Both the position numbers and the translations under genes were made by a program. The notes below the pieces were generated by a model. The model was not told the DNA's origin, ran no database searches, and worked only from the letters and a program-made list of their open reading frames with translations. Positions 15,812 through 24,172 of a stretch of DNA of 64,000 nt are shown here, in pieces. This DNA comes from Alloactinosynnema sp. L-07 (GTDB lineage Bacteria; Actinomycetota; Actinomycetes; Mycobacteriales; Pseudonocardiaceae). The stretch lies in assembly GCF_900070365.1 (NCBI RefSeq), contig NZ_LN850107.1:868001-932000 (forward strand). Direction: 5' to 3'. The number at the start of each line of letters is the position of its first letter. Position 1 is the stretch's first letter.

Positions 15812-16861
15812 GTGGCGACTGAGGCCGTGGAGATCAAGGTCGGCGAGCGAGCCGTTCGAGTGTCCAATCCGGACAAGGTGTACTTCGCCGAACTGGGGCT
15901 GACCAAGCGCCAGATCGTCGAGTACTTCCTGTCGGTGGGCGACGGCATCCTGGGCGCGCTGCGCGACCGCCCGACCACCCTGGAACGCTGGCCGGGCGGC
16001 GTCTTCGAAGGCGCCAAACTGTCCACCAGAGCCGACCACCGGGGCGACGCTTTCTATCAGAAACGCATCCCCAAGGGCGCGCCGGACTACGTCGAGACCG
16101 CCCGGATCGCCTTCCCCAGCGGCAGGCCCGCCGACGAGGTGTGCCCGACGGAACTGGCGGTGGTGGCGTGGGCGGCCAACCTGGGCACCCTGACGTTCCA
16201 CCCCTGGCCGGTCAGCCGGGCCGATGTGGACCGGCCAGACCAGCTGCGCATCGACCTCGACCCCCAGCCCGGCACCGACTTCTCGGACGCGGTCCGGGTG
16301 GCCTTCGAGGTCCGCGCCCTGCTGGCGTCGATGGGCATCACGGCGTTCCCGAAGACCTCCGGCGGCCGTGGGCTGCATCTTTATGTGCCGATCGAGCCCC
16401 GCTGGACCTTCGTCGAGGCCCGCCGCGCCCTGATCGCGCTGGGTCGGGAGATGGAACGGCGGATGCCGGACCAGGTCACGGTCAAGTGGTGGAAGGAGGA
16501 GCGTGGGCAGCGGATCTTCATCGACTACAACCAGATGGCCCGCGACCGCACGATCGCCTCGGCCTACTCCATTCGCCCTACTCAGCGCGCCCTCGTCTCG
16601 GCGCCGGTGACCTGGGATGAGGTGGGTGACGCACACCCGCAGGACTTCTCGGTGCTCACCATGCCGGAGCGGTTCGCCCAGGTCGGCGATCTCCACGCGG
16701 GGGTGGCGACCGAGGCGTATTCGCTGGAGCCGCTGATCGAGCTGGTCGAACGCGACCAGCGCGACCACGACCTCGGCGACATGCCGTATCCCCCGGAGTA
16801 TCCGAAGATGGCGGGCGAACCCAAGCGGGTCCAGCCTTCCAAGGCCCGCGACGACACCTGA
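15812..16861 (+). CDS. Stand-alone LigD-type DNA polymerase/primase domain protein (NHEJ)
   Basis: The 349-residue protein is an AEP-family polymerase domain as found in LigD: RVSNPDKVYF at the N-terminus, TTLERWPGGVFEG, FYQKRIPKGAPDYVET, the catalytic acidic pair in RIDLDPQPG, the SGGRGLHLYVPI motif and KWWKEERGQRIFIDYNQMARDRTIASAYS. In bacterial non-homologous end joining this domain fills gaps with ribonucleotides at broken ends. The ligase and nuclease domains of full LigD are missing; a separate ATP-dependent ligase is encoded at 20906-22000, and no Ku gene is in the window. Divergent from hisS. Confidence 0.92.
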   Translation: MATEAVEIKVGERAVRVSNPDKVYFAELGLTKRQIVEYFLSVGDGILGALRDRPTTLERWPGGVFEGAKLSTRADHRGDAFYQKRIPKGAPDYVETARIAFPSGRPADEVCPTELAVVAWAANLGTLTFHPWPVSRADVDRPDQLRIDLDPQPGTDFSDAVRVAFEVRALLASMGITAFPKTSGGRGLHLYVPIEPRWTFVEARRALIALGREMERRMPDQVTVKWWKEERGQRIFIDYNQMARDRTIASAYSIRPTQRALVSAPVTWDEVGDAHPQDFSVLTMPERFAQVGDLHAGVATEAYSLEPLIELVERDQRDHDLGDMPYPPEYPKMAGEPKRVQPSKARDDT

Positions 16862-16980
16862 CAGCGGTCGAAGGCTTTCGTCAGTGTGGTTCCGCGAGAC
16901 GTTCGGCGATGTGGCCATTGGCGACCATCGCCGCTGACGAATTCGCCGATTACACTGACAGGGGGCGAAAGGAGACCGCG

Positions 16981-17175
16981 ATGCCGGGTTCTTACCTAGT
17001 GCGCTATGTCGGCGGTCCCCTCGACGGCCGGGTCGACACGCTCGACGCCTCGCCGGAGACTCCCAAGTCCACGGTCACCCATGTGCATCTGCACGGCGGG
17101 CCCAAGATCGTGCACCATTACGACCTGCACTACGCCGTCGAGTACGGCTGCGAGTATCGGCTGCGGGAACACTGA
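16981..17175 (+). CDS. Small conserved-looking protein (64 aa)
   Basis: ATG 16981 follows AAAGGAG at good spacing. The product (PGSYLVRYVGGPLDGRVDTL, then HVHLHGGPKIVHHYDLHY) is mostly beta-strand, His-rich in the middle, without Cys or membrane segment. Similar short GGPLDG proteins occur in actinobacteria and phages without known function. Convergent with the next small gene; the two stops are only a few bases apart. Confidence 0.65.
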   Translation: MPGSYLVRYVGGPLDGRVDTLDASPETPKSTVTHVHLHGGPKIVHHYDLHYAVEYGCEYRLREH

Positions 17176-17179
17176 CGTC

Positions 17180-17389
17180 CTATGTGGACGGTGTGGCGAG
17201 CTCGCCGATGATGAGCAGGCACAACTCGCAGCGCGACGCGGCGGGTTCGTCGGCGGCCAGATCCGGTGGGGCGGCGTGGGTGCAGGAGGCGCGGTAGTGC
17301 TGGTGGGCCAAGCGGGCGCCCGGGGCCACCGGGAACGCGTGCAGCGCGCCGTCGTAACAGCTTCGCCACCACAGGTACCGCACGGTCAT
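17180..17389 (-). CDS. Small zinc-ribbon-like protein (69 aa)
   Basis: The product opens TVRYLWWRSCYDGALHAFPV and has Cys at SCTH and a CELC pair near the C-terminus, giving the C...CxxC pattern of small actinomycete zinc-ribbon proteins with a WRS...HAF front. It is convergent with the preceding small gene. Start codon taken as the first in frame (17389). The role is unknown. Confidence 0.55.
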   Translation of the reverse strand: MTVRYLWWRSCYDGALHAFPVAPGARLAHQHYRASCTHAAPPDLAADEPAASRCELCLLIIGELATPST

Positions 17390-17523
17390 CTCGGCAACCT
17401 AAGTCCGTCGCTGCCAGACGGCATCCGGTGACGTCCGTTCGGGTGTCGCCTGGGTGGGGTCGACTGGGCTGTCGGTCCCTGCGGGCACACTACGCCCGGA
17501 CTTCAGCGAAGGGGAGGACCTCG

Positions 17524-18141
17524 ATGGCGAGGGTAGTGGCGCTGTCCGCCGAGGACATCGAGCGGATCGGCGCGGACCTGGCGGCGGGCAAGGCGGCGAC
17601 GGTGTGGTTCACCGCCGCCGCCGTCGGGGTCACGGCGGGCCAGTCGGCCAAGGTCACCGGGTTCGCCGAGCCCGCGGAAGGCGACTTCATCCAGGTCCGC
17701 CCGACTGGATCCCGCGACGAGCTCTCGTTCTCGCCGGCGGAGTTGACGCTGGTCAAGCCCGCGCCGAGGCCCAAGCCCGCAGCGCTGAAACCCGCGCCGG
17801 AGCTGGTGCCGGAGGTGGTCATGGGACTGGAACCCGGGGCTGAGGCGCCCACTCCCCGCCGCCGAGAACCCGCGCGCAAGCCGACTGAGGTGACTGTGAC
17901 CCTGCACTCGACCATGGAGGGCGAGTGGACTGTCGACGTCTTGGTCGGCAAAAAGCGCACGGTGCGGTGGATGCCGGTCTCGGCAGGCGACGTCGCCAAG
18001 GCGGCCAGGTCGCTGCCCCCGGAGGTCGGGGAGGCGATCGGGACAGCGTTGGAAGCGGCCAAGAACCGGCAGACGGCGCGGGTCGAGCAGCTCAAGGCTG
18101 AGCTTGAGGCGGCGCAGCGGGCGTTGCGGGACTTGGGCTAG
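17524..18141 (+). CDS. Conserved hypothetical protein, DUF6319-like (205 aa)
   Basis: ATG 17524 follows GGGGAGG. The N-terminal domain (LSAEDIERIGADLAAGKAAT, VWFTAAAVGVTAGQSAKVTG) looks like a small beta-barrel with an RxTGxxDELSFSPAELTL segment. A Pro/Lys/Ala-rich linker follows (PAPRPKPAALKPAPELVPE), then a second domain (TVTLHSTMEGEWTVDVLVG) and a terminal coiled coil rich in Glu/Ala/Lys (last 35 residues). From memory it resembles a family annotated DUF6319 in actinomycetes. The linker and coiled coil suggest a binding or scaffolding role. Confidence 0.7.
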   Translation: MARVVALSAEDIERIGADLAAGKAATVWFTAAAVGVTAGQSAKVTGFAEPAEGDFIQVRPTGSRDELSFSPAELTLVKPAPRPKPAALKPAPELVPEVVMGLEPGAEAPTPRRREPARKPTEVTVTLHSTMEGEWTVDVLVGKKRTVRWMPVSAGDVAKAARSLPPEVGEAIGTALEAAKNRQTARVEQLKAELEAAQRALRDLG

Positions 18142-18206
18142 GTGTCTCGCGAGAGTGGGCTCGTTCGTGCTTCGACAGCTGGGGTCGCTCCCTCGTTTTT
18201 CAGCGT

Positions 18207-18295
18207 CTTATCCGGAAACAGCGATGTCAATGGCGCCTGCGGCGTCGCTGCGCGATCAGCGGAGCTGACCATTGACATCGCTGTTTCCGGATAAG
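18207..18295. repeat. 27-bp perfect inverted repeat with 35-bp spacer between convergent genes
   Basis: Arms at 18207-18233 and 18269-18295 are perfectly complementary over 27 bases (left arm begins CTTATCCGG, ends CAATGG). The spacer is GC-rich. The element fills the gap between the DUF6319-like gene and the convergent lipoprotein gene. It may be a bidirectional terminator, but arms this long and A/T-containing are more like a dispersed palindromic element or a non-autonomous mobile remnant. Confidence 0.7.
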
Positions 18296-18359
18296 GGATT
18301 GCCGGGACGAGGGTGCAGGGGGAAGAACAGGGACCTATCGGTCTCCTCAAAGAGCGTGG

Positions 18360-19868
18360 CTAGGGCGGGCAGACGGTGCCGTTGCGCGGCAGGGTGCCTC
18401 CGGTGAAGAAGGCCGTGACAGCCTCCGTGGCACACGCCGACACTCCAAAAGCCCCGTGGCCCGCGCCCTGCCAGGACACCAGCACCGCCGACGTGAGCTG
18501 CTGAGCGGCCCGTTCCGTGCCCGAGTGCGGCGTAACCGCATCAGTTGCCGTGGACAGCACGACCATCGGCGGCGCGGAGGCAGCCTGCGGCTGGGTGACC
18601 GGGTGAGACGCGACCGGCCACGGGCTGCACACCGCCAGCCACTGCGCGATCAGGCCGCCGAACACCGGATACCGGGTGTTCCAGTCCTTCGCGGTGGCCG
18701 AAAGCTGCGCGGTTGAGAGCCTGCCGCGCGTGTCGTTGCACCTGGTCACGAGCGTGCCGTCATACGTCGCGGGCAGCTCGTCGGTCTCCTGGACCACCGG
18801 GTTGGCGAAGGCTGCCAAGCCATCCGTGTCGCCGCCGCGCGCGTCGGCGATGGCCTTGGACAGCGCGGGCCAGGACTGACGGTCGTGCAAGGCCGCGAGC
18901 ACCGCACGCAGGACGACGCCGGGCGCGAGCGGGAAGTCGGGCAGTGCCAGTACTTCGCTCAGCGCCTGTCGAGCGTTGGCGCCAAGTTCGCACGCGCGGC
19001 GGGCGCAATCCTCGGCGAAGGCGCTGAACGCGGCGTCCGCGCCCTCGGCGACGCCGACCATGGCGACGACCGGGTCCTCGTTCGGGTCCGGCAGGCCGTC
19101 GAGCACCATCCGGCCGACCTTGTCGGGGAAGCGCTCGGCGAACACCGACAGCACCCGAGAGCCCTCGCCGTGGCCGATCGCGTGCAGGTGGGCCATGCCG
19201 AGGGCGACCCGGGTGGACTCGATGTCGGCCGCGGTGCGCCAGGTGTCTATCGCGGGGAGGCGCGACTCCAGCGTCAGGGTGCACTGCTGGCCCGCGGTCC
19301 TTGCCAGGTCGACCAGCGGCTCGACGTCGCCGGAGCGCGGGTCCAGGTCGACCAGCTTGGCGCGGACCTCCTCGGGCACGCACCGCACGGCGTCGGAGTT
19401 TCCGGTGCCGCGCCGGTCCAGGCCGACCAGCGAGTATTGGTTGAGGAAGTCGGCGGGCAGGCTCATGGCGAGCCGGACGGCGTAGAGGGTGCCGGGCAGG
19501 CCGTCGACGTCGTTGACCACGACGAGCGGGACGGGCCCGGTGCCCACGCGCAGCACCTGCATCCGCATGTTGCCCCGGCCCGGCGCGTAGGGGGAGTCGA
19601 GGACGCCGCTGACCCGGCCGCAGTCGATCTTCAACGCGGCGGGCGGCGCCAGTTTGGCGAGCCGGTCGGTGATCTCCGGTCCGCACGGCACCCACCGCAT
19701 CAGCGAGTTCTTGGGCTCGTCGAGCGGCGGCAGCGGTCGGGGGCCGCTCGCGGTGGTGGCGGGTGGGACCTGGTCGCCGTCGTTGACCACGATCGCCGGT
19801 CGGGCCGACGGTCCGGCCGCGCAGGAGGCGAGCAGGGCCATCGGCAGCAGCCACGACAGCCGTCTCAC
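18360..19868 (-). CDS. Lipoprotein of the alpha/beta-hydrolase (TAP-like) family lacking the nucleophile Ser
   Basis: GTG 19868 follows GGGAGG. The N-terminus is a lipoprotein signal (WLLPMALLASC, lipidated C16). The 502-residue body matches the mycelial tripeptidyl aminopeptidase-like hydrolases: GLDRRGTGNSD (oxyanion region), a TAP-like C-terminal domain with STATDAVTPHSG carrying the Asp and GAGHGAFG carrying the His. The nucleophile elbow, normally GxSxG, reads G232-H-G-E-G236, so Gly replaces Ser at position 234. The protein is therefore probably not a hydrolase in the usual sense; it may bind peptides, or S237 next to the elbow may substitute. Cys residues in pairs suggest disulfides outside the membrane. 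Confidence 0.88.
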   Translation of the reverse strand: MRRLSWLLPMALLASCAAGPSARPAIVVNDGDQVPPATTASGPRPLPPLDEPKNSLMRWVPCGPEITDRLAKLAPPAALKIDCGRVSGVLDSPYAPGRGNMRMQVLRVGTGPVPLVVVNDVDGLPGTLYAVRLAMSLPADFLNQYSLVGLDRRGTGNSDAVRCVPEEVRAKLVDLDPRSGDVEPLVDLARTAGQQCTLTLESRLPAIDTWRTAADIESTRVALGMAHLHAIGHGEGSRVLSVFAERFPDKVGRMVLDGLPDPNEDPVVAMVGVAEGADAAFSAFAEDCARRACELGANARQALSEVLALPDFPLAPGVVLRAVLAALHDRQSWPALSKAIADARGGDTDGLAAFANPVVQETDELPATYDGTLVTRCNDTRGRLSTAQLSATAKDWNTRYPVFGGLIAQWLAVCSPWPVASHPVTQPQAASAPPMVVLSTATDAVTPHSGTERAAQQLTSAVLVSWQGAGHGAFGVSACATEAVTAFFTGGTLPRNGTVCPP

Positions 19869-19977
19869 GCCTTCGTCCTCCCCTGTCCGCCTACCGTTCG
19901 CCAGAGTGCCGGCTACCAGGTGAGACCGCCGTGAACGCTCAGACGTAGGATGAATTTTGGGCGAGAGGAGCTGGGCT

Positions 19978-20889
19978 GTGGTTGTCGCGCACGTGGAACG
20001 AGCTGGTCGGTCGCCGCTGACGTGGATCGCCTCGGCGGTGGCCGGGACACCGCGGCTCGTGGGTTCCATCCCGCCGACCGCGCAGGTGTTGCTCGGCATC
20101 GTCAGCGTCCAGGTCGGCGCCGCGTTCGCCAAGCAGCTGTTCAGCGTGGCGGGCTCGTCGGGCGTGGTCACCCTGCGGCTGGTGTTCGCCGCGGCGGTAC
20201 TGCTGCTGATCTGGCGCCCCTCCTGGCCCGCAAAACGGGACCTGCCGGTCATCCTCAGCTACGGCGTGGTCCTCGCGACGATGAACGTCCTGTTCTACCT
20301 GTCGCTGGAGCGGATCCCGCTGGGGATCGCGGTGACGGTCGAGTTCCTCGGCCCGCTGGCCGTCGCGCTGCTCGGCTCCCGCAGGATCCTCGACGTCCTG
20401 TGGGCCCTGCTCGCGGCGGGCGGCGTGGTTCTGCTGGCCCAGTCGACCGTCGGCGCCGACACCGTGGGCCTGCTGTTCGCCTTGGGCGCCGGCGTCTGTT
20501 GGGCGGCCTACATCCTGCTCAGCGCGGCCCTGGGCAGCCGGTCCAGCGACGGCTCCGGTCTGGCCCTGGCCATGGCCTGCGCGGGCCTGGTCGCCGCCCC
20601 GTTCGGCATCGCCGACGCCGGGTCGGCGCTGCTGTCGCCGACGGTGCTGGTGGTCGGCCTCGGCGTGGCGCTGATGTCGTCGGTGATTCCGTACTCGCTG
20701 GAGCTGGAAGCCCTGCGCAAGATCCCTCCGCGCGTGTTCGGCGTCCTGATGAGCATGGAACCCGCCGTCGCCGCCGTCGCGGGCCTCTTGGTGCTCAGCG
20801 AGGCCCTGACTCCGCTGCAGTGGGTCGCCATCTGCTGCGTCGTGGCGGCCTCAGCGGGCGCGACCAGAACAGCCCGGCCCGACGTCTAG
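19978..20889 (+). CDS. EamA/DMT-family inner-membrane exporter (RhtA-like)
   Basis: GTG 19978 is placed 8 bases after AGAGGAG; an upstream TTG has no such site. The 303-residue product has ten hydrophobic segments in two EamA repeats (for example AGSSGVVTLRLVFAAAVLLL, GIAVTVEFLGPLAVALLG, IPYSLELEALRKIPPRVFGV, LMSMEPAVAAVAGLLVLSE). The pattern is close to the RhtA-type amino acid/threonine exporters. The stop codon lies inside a perfect palindrome shared with the convergent ligase gene. Confidence 0.88.
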   Translation: MVVAHVERAGRSPLTWIASAVAGTPRLVGSIPPTAQVLLGIVSVQVGAAFAKQLFSVAGSSGVVTLRLVFAAAVLLLIWRPSWPAKRDLPVILSYGVVLATMNVLFYLSLERIPLGIAVTVEFLGPLAVALLGSRRILDVLWALLAAGGVVLLAQSTVGADTVGLLFALGAGVCWAAYILLSAALGSRSSDGSGLALAMACAGLVAAPFGIADAGSALLSPTVLVVGLGVALMSSVIPYSLELEALRKIPPRVFGVLMSMEPAVAAVAGLLVLSEALTPLQWVAICCVVAASAGATRTARPDV

Positions 20890-20909
20890 TGCTGTGGTCA
20901 CAGCACTAG
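20886..20909. terminator. Palindromic bidirectional terminator holding both convergent stop codons
   Basis: The 24-base element CTAGTGCTGTG-GT-CACAGCACTAG is an 11-bp perfect inverted repeat. The TAG stop of the exporter (20887-20889) lies in the left arm and the TAG stop of the DNA ligase gene (reverse complement of 20906-20908) lies in the right arm. The hairpin could end transcription from both sides. Confidence 0.7.
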
Positions 20910-22000
20910 CGGGCGCGGACCTCGCCTCTTAGGACTGAGGCCAGGTCGTAGCGGGCCGGTTCCTCCAGCTGCTCATACGTGCAGGACGAAGGCTCGCGGT
21001 CCGGGCGCCAGCGCTGGAACTGGGCGGTGTGCCGGAAGCGGCTCGGATAGCCGCCTTCGGTGTGCTCGTAGGCGACCTCCACGACCCGTTCCAGCCGCAG
21101 CGGGACCCAGGGCTGCTCGGTCGTGCGCCACCGGCTGACCGCGCCCGGCTTGCGCGTCGCCTCGGCCTCGTGCCACTTCGCCCACGGGTGGTCCTCGGCG
21201 CCGTCGCGCATCAGGTCGGCGAGTTCGACGGCGAGTTCGCGGCGGCGGGCGGCGGGGAACGAGCCGACGACGCCGACGTGGTTGAGGCCGCCGGTGTTGT
21301 CGTAGAGGCCGAGCATCAGCGAGCCGACCGCCTCGCCGGGCTCGGTGTCCTTGTACCAGCGCAGGCCCGCCACCACGCAGTCCGCGGTGCGCGAGTGCTT
21401 GAACTTGAGCATCGTGCGCTTGTTCGGCGTGTACGGGCCGTCGGCGGGCTTGCCCATGACGCCGTCGAGGCCCGCGCCCTCGAATATCTCGAACCACTGG
21501 CGGGCCAGGTCGGAGCTGGTCGTGGCCGGGGTGAGGTGCACCGAGTCGGTCACCGTCAGCAGGTCCTCAAGCCTGCGCCGCCGCTCGACGCCGGGGGTGT
21601 CGAGGAGCAGGTCGTCGCCGAGGGCGAGGACGTCGAAGGCGATGAAGCGCGACGGGGTGGTCTCCGACAGCATCTTCACCCGGCTCGCGGCGGGGTGGAT
21701 GCGCTCGGCGAGCTTGTCGAAGTCGAGCCTGCCGTCGATGTCGACGACGAGTTCCCCGTCGACCACCACCCGCTCCGGCAGCGCCGCGCGCAGGGCGATC
21801 TCGGCCTCGGGGAAGTAGCGGTTGAGCGGCTTACCCGAGCGCGACTGCAATGTCACCTCGTCGCCGTCGCGGAACACCAGGCAGCGGAAACCGTCCCATT
21901 TGGGCTCGAACACCAGGCTCGCGTCGTCCGGGATGGACTTGACGGCCTTGGCGAGCATCGGCTGGACCGGCGGGGTCAGTGGGAGGGCCACGAACCCCAT
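20906..22000 (-). CDS. ATP-dependent DNA ligase (LigC/LigD ligase-domain type)
   Basis: The 364-residue protein has the nucleotidyltransferase motif I with lysine K34 (FEPKWDGFR), motif III-like VVDGELVV, RFIAFDVLAL, motif IV DGVMGKPADGPY and motif V LKFKHSRTADCVV, followed by an OB-fold C-terminal domain (WVPLRLERVVEVAYEHTEG). This is the size and order of stand-alone NHEJ ligases such as mycobacterial LigC and of the LigD ligase module. With the separate polymerase at 15812-16861 it would give a split end-joining set. No Ku gene is visible here. Confidence 0.92.
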   Translation of the reverse strand: MGFVALPLTPPVQPMLAKAVKSIPDDASLVFEPKWDGFRCLVFRDGDEVTLQSRSGKPLNRYFPEAEIALRAALPERVVVDGELVVDIDGRLDFDKLAERIHPAASRVKMLSETTPSRFIAFDVLALGDDLLLDTPGVERRRRLEDLLTVTDSVHLTPATTSSDLARQWFEIFEGAGLDGVMGKPADGPYTPNKRTMLKFKHSRTADCVVAGLRWYKDTEPGEAVGSLMLGLYDNTGGLNHVGVVGSFPAARRRELAVELADLMRDGAEDHPWAKWHEAEATRKPGAVSRWRTTEQPWVPLRLERVVEVAYEHTEGGYPSRFRHTAQFQRWRPDREPSSCTYEQLEEPARYDLASVLRGEVRAR

Positions 22001-22027
22001 CCTGCCCGTTCCGAGCGTTCTCCGCCG

Positions 22028-22747
22028 CTACGCCGCGCCGCCCCTGCGGTACCTCAGCATGAGGAAGCCGTCCTCGGCCAGCACGGATGCCAGCTCCATC
22101 CGCGCGGGCGCGACAGGTGGGGCGCCGACGGCGATGCGGCGTTCCCGGCCGCCCGCGAGCAGCGGCGCCACTGTCAGACAGAGCTGGTCGACGAGGTCGG
22201 CGGCGATCAGGTCGCCGAACAGGGTCGGCCCGCCTTCACAGCTCACCCGGCGCAGGCCGCGGTCGGACAGCGCGGCCAGCGCGGCGGCCAGGTCCACCCG
22301 GTCGTCGCCCGCGACGACGACGTCGGCGCCCGCGTCGACCAGCGCCGCGCGCCGGGTCGTCGGGGCCGACTCGGTGGTGACGACGATCGGCGGGACGAGC
22401 GTGTCGGTCAGCAGCGGCGAGTCCGGGCCGATGGAGCACCGGCCGGTGACGACCGCGATCGGCGGCACGGCACTGAGGCCCAGCGCCGTGCGGCGGCGGG
22501 TACGGACCTCGGTGCGCTTGACGCCGCGGTAGCCCTCGTCGCGGGCGGTGCCCCAGCCGACCAGTACCACGTCGGCGAGGTCGCGGCCGAGGGCGAAGAT
22601 CCGCTTGTCGGCGGGGCTGGACAGGCCTGCCGACTTGCCGTCCACGGCGACCGCGCCGTCGGCGCTGCTGACGAAGTTGACCTGCGTCCACGCCCGGTCC
22701 AGCCCGTCCGGATAGGCGTAGAGCGCTTCGAGTTCGGTGTCATCCAC
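22028..22747 (-). CDS. Pyrimidine reductase-like protein (RibD C-terminal fold)
   Basis: The 239-residue protein has the RibD C-terminal/DHFR-like fold: VNFVSSADGAVAVDGKSAGLSS, ADVVLVGWGTARDEGY, a central PPIAVVTG strand and RRVSCEGGPTLFGDLIAADLVDQLCLTVAPLLAGG. Such proteins use NADPH to reduce diaminopyrimidine or pterin-like substrates; stand-alone actinomycete copies are usually of unknown substrate. GTG 22747 starts the conserved part; a GTG one codon earlier and an ATG at 22840 overlapping the zapE start are alternatives. Divergent from zapE. Confidence 0.82.
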   Translation of the reverse strand: MDDTELEALYAYPDGLDRAWTQVNFVSSADGAVAVDGKSAGLSSPADKRIFALGRDLADVVLVGWGTARDEGYRGVKRTEVRTRRRTALGLSAVPPIAVVTGRCSIGPDSPLLTDTLVPPIVVTTESAPTTRRAALVDAGADVVVAGDDRVDLAAALAALSDRGLRRVSCEGGPTLFGDLIAADLVDQLCLTVAPLLAGGRERRIAVGAPPVAPARMELASVLAEDGFLMLRYRRGGAA

Positions 22748-22838
22748 CACACCGACTTCGGTCTGACCTGGGGAAACCCGGTCTACGGGCCACAACCTGT
22801 GCACCGCACCATCCCAGCACGCCACTACGCTGCCCGTC

Positions 22839-23858
22839 ATGCCCGCCAGCCTGCTCGCCCGCGCCCCCGAGATCGGCGCGGAGGAGTTGATCGCCACGAT
22901 GGCGCCGCCGCCCCGCTTCGGGGGCGTCCGGTTCGACACCTATTTCCCCAATCCGGCGGAGCCGAGCCAGGCCGCCGCGGTGCGGGACTGCGCGGCGTTC
23001 GCCGAGCGGGTCGGCGCCCGGCAGGAGAAGTCACTCTTCCAGCGGATGTTCGGCGGCAAGGCCGAGGCAGGCCGCCCGGGGCTCTACCTCGACGGCGGGT
23101 TCGGCGTCGGCAAGACCCACCTGCTCGCCTCGATCTGGCATGCCGTGCCCGGCCCCAAGGCGTACGGCACGTTCGTGGAGCTGACCCACCTGGTCGGCGC
23201 GCTGGGCTTCACCCAGGCCGTCGAGCGGCTCAGCACGCACCGGCTGCTGGCCATCGACGAGTTCGAACTCGACGACCCCGGCGACACCATGCTCGTCACC
23301 CGACTGCTCGCCCAGCTGACCGACGCGGGCGTGCACGTGGCGGCCACGTCGAACACGCTGCCGGACAAGCTGGGGGAGGGACGCTTCGCCGCGGACGACT
23401 TCCTGCGCGAGATCCAGGCGCTGTCGGCGCGGTTCTCCGTCGTGCGCGTCGACGGTCCCGACTACCGCCACCGCGGCCTGCCGGACGCGCCCGCCCCTCT
23501 GTCCGATGTGGACCTCGACGCGAGCGCGGCCGGGCTGGAGGGCTCGACCATCGACGACTTCGACGGGCTGTGCGACCACTTGGCCGCCCTGCACCCGTCG
23601 CGCTACGGCAAGCTGGTCGACGGGGTCGCCGCGGTGCACCTGCGCGGCGTGCATCCCCTGGAATACCAGGACGTCGCCCTGCGCGTGGTCTCCTTCGCCG
23701 ACCGGCTCTACGACCGGGCCATCCCCGTGGTCGTGTCCGGCGCCCCGGTCTCGGCGCTGTTCACCGACGAGATGCTGCGCGGCGGCTACCGCAAGAAGTA
23801 CCTGCGCGCGGTCAGCAGGCTCGTCGCCCTGTCGCGGGACGCGGCCACGGCGTCCTAG
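22839..23858 (+). CDS. zapE: ZapE/AFG1-like AAA ATPase
   Basis: The 339-residue AAA protein has Walker A GGFGVGKTH, Walker B LLAIDEFEL, a sensor stretch AATSNTLPDKL, and family motifs RFDTYFPNPAEPSQAAAV and LYDRAIPVVVSG near the end. ZapE-type proteins are membrane-associated ATPases linked to cell division in Gram-negatives and to protein quality control in mitochondria (AFG1). The gene is probably leaderless: TACGCT is 7 bases before ATG 22839. The TAG stop lies in the left arm of the inverted repeat 23855-24023. Confidence 0.9.
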   Translation: MPASLLARAPEIGAEELIATMAPPPRFGGVRFDTYFPNPAEPSQAAAVRDCAAFAERVGARQEKSLFQRMFGGKAEAGRPGLYLDGGFGVGKTHLLASIWHAVPGPKAYGTFVELTHLVGALGFTQAVERLSTHRLLAIDEFELDDPGDTMLVTRLLAQLTDAGVHVAATSNTLPDKLGEGRFAADDFLREIQALSARFSVVRVDGPDYRHRGLPDAPAPLSDVDLDASAAGLEGSTIDDFDGLCDHLAALHPSRYGKLVDGVAAVHLRGVHPLEYQDVALRVVSFADRLYDRAIPVVVSGAPVSALFTDEMLRGGYRKKYLRAVSRLVALSRDAATAS

Positions 23859-24023
23859 TGTCCCGAGTCGGGGGTTCGGCGCCAGATCCGGTGATCCGCG
23901 TGGTGGCTGGGCGTGCCGTGCGGAAGGTCGTAGTACCGGGTTGTACTTGGCCTTTTCGCGCGGTGCGGCCAGGCGCCGCGCGGGCGCCGGAGGTGGTGTC
24001 GAACCCCCGACTCGGGACACTAG
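23855..24023. repeat. 24-bp perfect inverted repeat with 121-bp spacer, both arms containing gene stops
   Basis: Arms 23855-23878 and 24000-24023 are perfectly complementary (left arm starts CTAGTGTCCCGAGTCG). The TAG stop of zapE is in the left arm, and the stop of the convergent 50-residue gene is in the right arm. The 121-base spacer is GC-rich with further small repeats and no ORF I can support. It may be a bidirectional terminator or a palindromic mobile remnant. Confidence 0.7.
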
Positions 24024-24172
24024 CGGCGGTGGTTGCCGCCGCGCTGGGACTTGTCGATCAACGCCCATACCGACACTCCGGAGCTGGTCTCGGCCGACCG
24101 GCTGGGCTTGCTCGGCTCGGGGCGCTCGCGCAGCTCTTGGCGGACCTGGTCGTAGATGGGTGTGTCGGTCAC
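24020..24172 (-). CDS. Small protein of unknown function (50 aa)
   Basis: GTG 24172 lies 6 bases after GAGAGG, better placed than the ATG at 24178. The product reads TDTPIYDQVRQELRERPEPS and ends VSVWALIDKSQRGGNHRR; charged, no Cys or membrane helix. Its stop codon TAG is in the right arm of the long inverted repeat, convergent with zapE. Reading frame, ribosome site and codon use support coding. Confidence 0.55.
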   Translation of the reverse strand: MTDTPIYDQVRQELRERPEPSKPSRSAETSSGVSVWALIDKSQRGGNHRR

